From assembly GCA_030745285.1 (NCBI GenBank), contig JASLOV010000160.1, positions 1-6,260 of the forward strand: a DNA stretch of 6,260 nt. Reading direction: 5' to 3'. This document shows, one piece after another, positions 5,929 to 6,260 of the stretch. Each line of letters begins with the position of its first letter. The stretch's first letter is position 1. The translations under genes were made by a program, and so were the position numbers. Below the pieces are notes generated by a model. The model was not told the origin of the DNA, did not search any database, and worked only from the letters and a program-made list of their open reading frames with translations. The DNA is from Dehalococcoidia bacterium (lineage in GTDB: Bacteria > Chloroflexota > Dehalococcoidia > UBA2979).

Positions 5929-6260
5929 CTAGCGGCCGGCGTGGCGGACGACGAGCACGGTGAGATCGTCCGCGAGCTTGGTCGCCCTCGCGTGGGCTGC
6001 CACGGCCGACACGATGCCGGCGCCGATGTCGGCGGCGCGCTGCCCGGCGCGCGTCTCGACGGCGCGCTCGAGGCCGGCCTCGTCGAACGGCGTCCCTTCC
6101 TGATCCTCAGCCTCGGTGACGCCGTCGGAGTACAGCGTCAACACATCGCCCGCCGCGAGGCCGGTTTCCGCGGCCGAATAGGTCGACCCCTCGAACATGC
6201 CGAGCGCGATGCCGCCGGTTTCGAGACGCTCCACGCGTCCGTCCCGTCGGCGCAGCAGCG
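5929..6260 (-). CDS. SpoIIE/RsbU-type PP2C serine phosphatase, C-terminal part only
   Basis: The frame is open from the right edge to a TAG at 5929-5931, giving 109 full codons; the N-terminus lies outside the window. Visible motifs are LLRRRDGRVERLETGGIALG, then GDVLTLYSDGVTEAED, and finally KLADDLTVLVVRH at the C-terminus. These match the last part of the PP2C fold of the SpoIIE/RsbU group; the aspartates of SDG and ADD are the expected metal ligands. Such enzymes dephosphorylate serine on anti-sigma-factor antagonists or similar signalling proteins. Any N-terminal sensor domain (GAF, PAS, HAMP) cannot be seen. The apparent GTG at 6232-6234 lies inside the conserved domain and is not a real start. 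The gene converges on the M1 peptidase gene with 14 bp between stop codons, and no terminator hairpin is evident there. Confidence 0.88.
   Translation of the reverse strand, partial: LLRRRDGRVERLETGGIALGMFEGSTYSAAETGLAAGDVLTLYSDGVTEAEDQEGTPFDEAGLERAVETRAGQRAADIGAGIVSAVAAHARATKLADDLTVLVVRHAGR

Noticed and set aside
5927..5934. CGCTAGCG palindrome at the convergent gene ends
   Set aside because: At eight bases it is too short to act as a terminator stem and could arise by chance in high-GC DNA.

Overview
This window reads as ordinary chromosomal DNA from a high-GC Gram-negative bacterium (roughly two-thirds G+C by eye). Both complete genes encode exported or membrane proteins. The style of the proteins (DsbD with a CX4C N-terminal domain, a large exported M1 peptidase with a long N-terminal extension, GAF and SpoIIE-type signalling proteins) fits Acidobacteriota, possibly the Vicinamibacteria. 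That placement is an inference from family resemblance, not from a marker gene.

Layout: (1) 1-1065, minus strand: a membrane-anchored sensor with two transmembrane segments and a cytoplasmic GAF domain, cut off by the left edge of the window. (2) 1124-2938, minus strand: a full-length DsbD-type thiol:disulfide interchange protein that keeps all three redox cysteine pairs. (3) 2939-3142: a 204-bp divergent intergenic region with two extended -10 promoters facing outward, two palindromes between them and a possible hairpin in the dsbD leader. (4) 3143-5914, plus strand: a 923-residue exported M1-family zinc metallopeptidase with a long N-terminal extension. (5) 5929-6260, minus strand: the C-terminal part of a SpoIIE/RsbU-type PP2C phosphatase, cut off by the right edge. 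It converges on the peptidase gene with only 14 bp between the stop codons.

How the genes may work together: dsbD and the peptidase gene are divergent and could share regulation through the intergenic palindromes. The mature peptidase has only one cysteine, so it is an unlikely disulfide client of DsbD. The sensor gene lies 58 bp downstream of dsbD on the same strand and could be read through from it, but it also has its own promoter-like element. No mobile element, CRISPR array, tRNA or rRNA was seen. I found no clear novel multi-gene system. The points most worth a second look are the paired palindromes in the divergent promoter region and the unusual substrate-site motif and N-terminal extension of the M1 peptidase.
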